A stretch of 7,632 nucleotides of DNA, taken from NCBI GenBank assembly GCA_964623265.1, contig CAZUTK010000096.1, forward strand, positions 1 to 7,632. The letters are read 5' to 3'. Made by a program: the position numbers and the translations under genes. A model generated the notes under the pieces. It was not told the origin of the DNA. It saw nothing but the letters and a program-made list of their open reading frames with translations, and made no database searches. Shown here one piece after another: positions 5,152 through 7,632 of this stretch. Origin of the DNA: CAZUTK01 sp964623265. Lineage in GTDB: Bacteria; Electryoneota; B3-LCP. The number at the start of each line of letters is the position of its first letter. Position 1 is the first letter of the stretch.

Positions 5152-6903
5152 ATGAAACACGCATCTTATCGCTTGAAACGCAGCGGACATCGTCTTATTT
5201 TCCTAACGGTGGGGATCTGCTGGATTTCTGCTGCCGGCATCTCTTCCGCAGCGTCGCCGCTTCCTGCCTGGGCTCGCTATGGGATGGTGGTTTCGGCGCA
5301 TCCGCTGGCGTCGCAGATCGGATTGGACATTCTGGTTTCCGGCGGAAACGCCATAGATGCTGCAGTAGCGACTGCGTTTGCGCTGGGGGTGGTAGAGGGA
5401 TACTCTTCGGGGATCGGGGGGGGCAGCTTCACTCTGCTGCATCTCGCCAACCGCTGGGAGACCATCGCGGTGGACGGCCGCGAGACCGCACCCGCCGCGG
5501 CGAAAGCCGATATGTACGTGGATAAGACCACCGGTCAGGTGGTTCCGGAATGGTCCACGACGGGTCCGTTGTCCAGCGCTGTCCCCGGACACCTGGCGGC
5601 GCTGAATCTCATCCTCGAACGGTATGGAAGCATGAGCCTCGGGCAGCTGCTCGAACCGTCCATCGCTCTGGCGGATTCCGGTTTCGAACTGTCGCAGACC
5701 TACGCCCGCATTCTGGCGAATCAGCAGGAAAAGCTCAAGCGATTTCCGTCCACCTTCGAGATCTTCTTTCACCCCGACAGCACGGTGCTGGGGTTGGGTG
5801 AGCGGCTCGTGCAGCACGATCTGGCGCAGACGTACCGCTTGATCGCCGAGGAAGGCGACAGCGCCTTCTACGAGGGGGAAATCGCGGGACTGATCGTGAA
5901 TGCGATGAAAGCGAATCAAGGTCTGATCACTCTGGAAGATTTGGCGTCTTATCGTCCCAAAGTTCGCAAGCCTGTGCTGGGATCTTATCGCGGTTATACA
6001 GTCTATTCCATGCCGCCGCCCTCGTCGGGCGGAGTGCATTTGATCCAGATGCTGAATATTTTGGAGCGTTACGACCTGCATTATCTCGGGCTGAATTCAT
6101 CCGAGACCATCCATCTTCTGGCGGAAGCGATGAAGCGCGCTTTCGCGGATCGCGCCGCCTACTTAGGGGATCCGGATTTCGCGGATGTCCCCGTCGCCGG
6201 ATTGATCTCGAAGGCGTATGCGGATAGTTTGAGCCGTTCGATTTCGCGTTTCAAGCAGAGCTCCGTCAAAGGACCTGGGAATCCGGCACCGTATATGCCC
6301 GAAGAAGCGGAGCTGACGCGCGGCATGCATACCACGCATCTTTCAGTGGTGGATCGCTGGGGGAATCTGGTCGCCATGACCTGCACGATCAACACCGGCT
6401 TCGGTTCCGGTTTTGTGGTGCCCGGCACGGGGATTCTGATGAATAATGAGATGGACGATTTTTCCGCCGCGCCCGGCGCCGAGAACTTCTTCGGATTGGT
6501 GGGAACCGATGCCAATGCGATCGCGCCGAAGAAGCGCCCGTTATCCTCGATGACTCCGACGTTCGTATTTTTTCAGGGCAGGCCGTTTCTGATTCTGGGC
6601 AGCCCCGGGGGACCGCGCATTATCACCACGGTGCTGCAGGTGATCTCCAATGTGATTGATCACAAGCTGGACATTCAAGCCGCCGTGGATGCGCCCCGCG
6701 TTCACCATCAGTGGCGTCCGGATCGCCTCTTCGTAGAAGACGGCATCCCCGCGGATGTGATTCAGAACTTGATCTACAAAGGATACGATGTGACGGCGGG
6801 AGGATACTGGTCCGCCGCGGAAGGGATTCTCATAGATCTGGAGACGGGCATCATCTACGGGGGATCGGATTCGCGGACGGAAGGGGCGGCAAGAGGGTAT
6901 TGA
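5152..6903 (+). CDS. ggt: Gamma-glutamyltranspeptidase precursor, exported
   Basis: 583 residues from the ATG at 5152. The enzyme transfers or hydrolyses the gamma-glutamyl group of glutathione and related compounds outside the cytoplasm and matures by self-cleavage. Residues 1-33 form a signal peptide: basic KRSGHR, hydrophobic LIFLTVGICWISAAG, then SSAAS; Cys23 is not in a lipobox. Every key residue aligns with E. coli Ggt at a constant offset of three: catalytic Thr394 (TTHLSVVD; E. coli Thr391), Thr412, Asn414, Asp436 (NNEMDDF), Ser465-Ser466 (PLSSM), Gly486-Gly487 (GSPGG). Arg110 (DGRETAP) matches the substrate-carboxylate Arg114. Cleavage before Thr394 gives a 190-residue small subunit, the same as in E. 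coli. The lid-loop segment before PLSSM is present. An in-frame ATG at 5080 would add 24 residues ahead of the signal peptide and falls upstream of the promoter, so I rejected it; no clear Shine-Dalgarno stands before 5152. The Rieske/FAD gene follows after 38 bases. Confidence 0.95.
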   Translation: MKHASYRLKRSGHRLIFLTVGICWISAAGISSAASPLPAWARYGMVVSAHPLASQIGLDILVSGGNAIDAAVATAFALGVVEGYSSGIGGGSFTLLHLANRWETIAVDGRETAPAAAKADMYVDKTTGQVVPEWSTTGPLSSAVPGHLAALNLILERYGSMSLGQLLEPSIALADSGFELSQTYARILANQQEKLKRFPSTFEIFFHPDSTVLGLGERLVQHDLAQTYRLIAEEGDSAFYEGEIAGLIVNAMKANQGLITLEDLASYRPKVRKPVLGSYRGYTVYSMPPPSSGGVHLIQMLNILERYDLHYLGLNSSETIHLLAEAMKRAFADRAAYLGDPDFADVPVAGLISKAYADSLSRSISRFKQSSVKGPGNPAPYMPEEAELTRGMHTTHLSVVDRWGNLVAMTCTINTGFGSGFVVPGTGILMNNEMDDFSAAPGAENFFGLVGTDANAIAPKKRPLSSMTPTFVFFQGRPFLILGSPGGPRIITTVLQVISNVIDHKLDIQAAVDAPRVHHQWRPDRLFVEDGIPADVIQNLIYKGYDVTAGGYWSAAEGILIDLETGIIYGGSDSRTEGAARGY

Positions 6904-6941
6904 GTCGTCTCGATTTGATTCAACAATATGTGGTGAGACCT

Positions 6942-7632
6942 ATGGCATATCAAGAGATCATCGCCGCACGTCTGACGGAACTGCAAGACGGGCAGATGAA
7001 AGCCGTTGAGGTCGGAGAACAGAAAATTCTGATCGGGCGCTGCGAGGGCAAATATTATGCGGTCGCTTGTCATTGCACGCACTTCGGCGCGCCGCTGGAT
7101 CAGGGGCATTTGCAGGGGGATCGGGTGGTTTGTCCCTGGCATCACGCTGTATTCGATCTGAAGAGCGGGGATCTGTTAGAACCGCCGGCGCAGGAGGCTC
7201 TGACGAGTTTTGAAGTGCAGGTTCGGGGCGAGGACGTCATCATTCTGGTGCCGGAAGATTTCCGGCAGAGACGCCTGCCCAAGATGAGTCGCCGCAAGCT
7301 GGAAGATCGGCGGGAATTCGTCATTATCGGCGGAGGCGCCGCCGGGGACAGCGCCGCGCAGAAGTTGAGAGAAGCCGGCTATGAGGGGGGGATCACTCTG
7401 ATCACGCAGGAGACGAGGCTCCCTTATGACCGCACCAACCTCAGCAAGTCGTATCTGCAGGGGCTGGCGAAGGATGACTGGATGCCGTTGCATTCGGAGG
7501 CGTTTTATCAGGATCACGACATCGAAATCCTGACGGGGAAGAAGGTGACGGAAGTTCAGCCGCATAAGCGAGAGATCGCCTTCGAAGATGGTGCGAAGCT
7601 GAATTACGATAAACTGCTGCTGGCGACGGGGG
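6942..7632 (+). CDS. Rieske [2Fe-2S] / FAD pyridine nucleotide-disulfide oxidoreductase fusion (3'-partial)
   Basis: The frame is open from the ATG at 6942 to the window edge: 230 complete codons, no stop. Residues 1-104 are a Rieske domain with Cys45-T-His47 (CTHFGAPL) and Cys64-P-W-His67, the full set of [2Fe-2S] ligands; His68 replaces the common Gly after the second His. After a basic linker (108-124), residues 125-230 begin an FAD domain: FVIIGGGAAGDSAA (GxGxxG, Gly130-Gly135), LPYDRTNLSK (160-169) and the LLLATG strand near 225-230. This order is that of AIFM3-type and bacterial Rieske-containing ferredoxin or nitrite-type reductases, so it should pass electrons from NAD(P)H through FAD to the Rieske cluster or to a partner; the partner is unknown. 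No signal peptide is seen, so it is cytosolic. It starts 38 bases after ggt, with only a weak GGTGAG ribosome site, and may be co-transcribed with it. The NAD(P)H domain lies beyond the window. Confidence 0.92.
   Translation, partial: MAYQEIIAARLTELQDGQMKAVEVGEQKILIGRCEGKYYAVACHCTHFGAPLDQGHLQGDRVVCPWHHAVFDLKSGDLLEPPAQEALTSFEVQVRGEDVIILVPEDFRQRRLPKMSRRKLEDRREFVIIGGGAAGDSAAQKLREAGYEGGITLITQETRLPYDRTNLSKSYLQGLAKDDWMPLHSEAFYQDHDIEILTGKKVTEVQPHKREIAFEDGAKLNYDKLLLATG

Noticed and set aside
5203..6081. 292-codon minus-strand ORF opposite ggt
   Set aside because: Long only because of the GC-rich codon pattern of ggt; the sense strand matches the enzyme residue by residue.
7176..7565. 129-codon minus-strand ORF opposite the Rieske/FAD gene
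   Set aside because: The plus strand shows all Rieske and FAD motifs; the antisense frame has none.
1..7632. tRNA, rRNA, CRISPR, insertion sequences or phage attachment sites
   Set aside because: I looked for cloverleaf arms, regularly spaced repeats, transposase motifs and terminal repeats and saw none; gene content and base use appear uniform.

Overview
The window looks like ordinary chromosomal DNA from a Gram-negative bacterium of the Fibrobacterota-Chlorobiota-Bacteroidota (FCB) side of the tree, probably one of its uncultured candidate phyla. The main clue is the first gene, whose C-terminus reads as a type IX secretion (T9SS type A) sorting domain. The moderately GC-rich coding sequence, strong AGGAGG ribosome binding sites and a set of anaerobe-style oxygen-protection genes are compatible with this. 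A precise phylum cannot be read from the sequence, and no mobile element, CRISPR array, tRNA or rRNA is visible.

Layout. (1) 2-1543, plus strand: the C-terminal part of a large secreted beta-sandwich protein that begins before the window. It converges on the next unit across a symmetrical terminator hairpin at 1565-1599. (2) Minus strand, read right to left: a D-2-hydroxyacid dehydrogenase (3599-2601), then a probable two-gene unit of a single-domain NifU-like Fe-S protein (2452-2228) and a rubrerythrin-like diiron protein (2180-1638). (3) Minus strand, 4300-3782: a 2-Cys AhpC-type peroxiredoxin with its own terminator. (4) A 280-bp divergent control region (4301-4580) rich in inverted repeats. 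(5) Plus strand, 4581-5003: a short bacterioferritin-like protein closed by a strong terminator. (6) Plus strand: a promoter, then a complete exported gamma-glutamyltranspeptidase (5152-6903), then the start of a Rieske plus FAD oxidoreductase (6942 to the window edge).

How the genes may work together. Most products concern oxygen, peroxide, iron or thiols. Peroxiredoxin and rubrerythrin can reduce peroxide, the bacterioferritin-like protein can oxidise and hold iron, the NifU-like protein delivers Fe-S clusters, gamma-glutamyltranspeptidase degrades gamma-glutamyl thiols such as glutathione in the envelope, and the Rieske/FAD protein is an electron-transfer enzyme. The grouping is seen directly; a shared role in redox defence is inference.

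I did not find a clearly new biological system. The points most worth a second look are: the hydroxyacid dehydrogenase, which has Thr where the family has its catalytic Glu; the divergent control region, which holds the same decamer ahead of both flanking genes, a hairpin with a TACG tetraloop and a 7-bp dyad; and the bacterioferritin-like protein, which keeps its diiron ligands and the heme-ligand Met but stops before the fifth helix.
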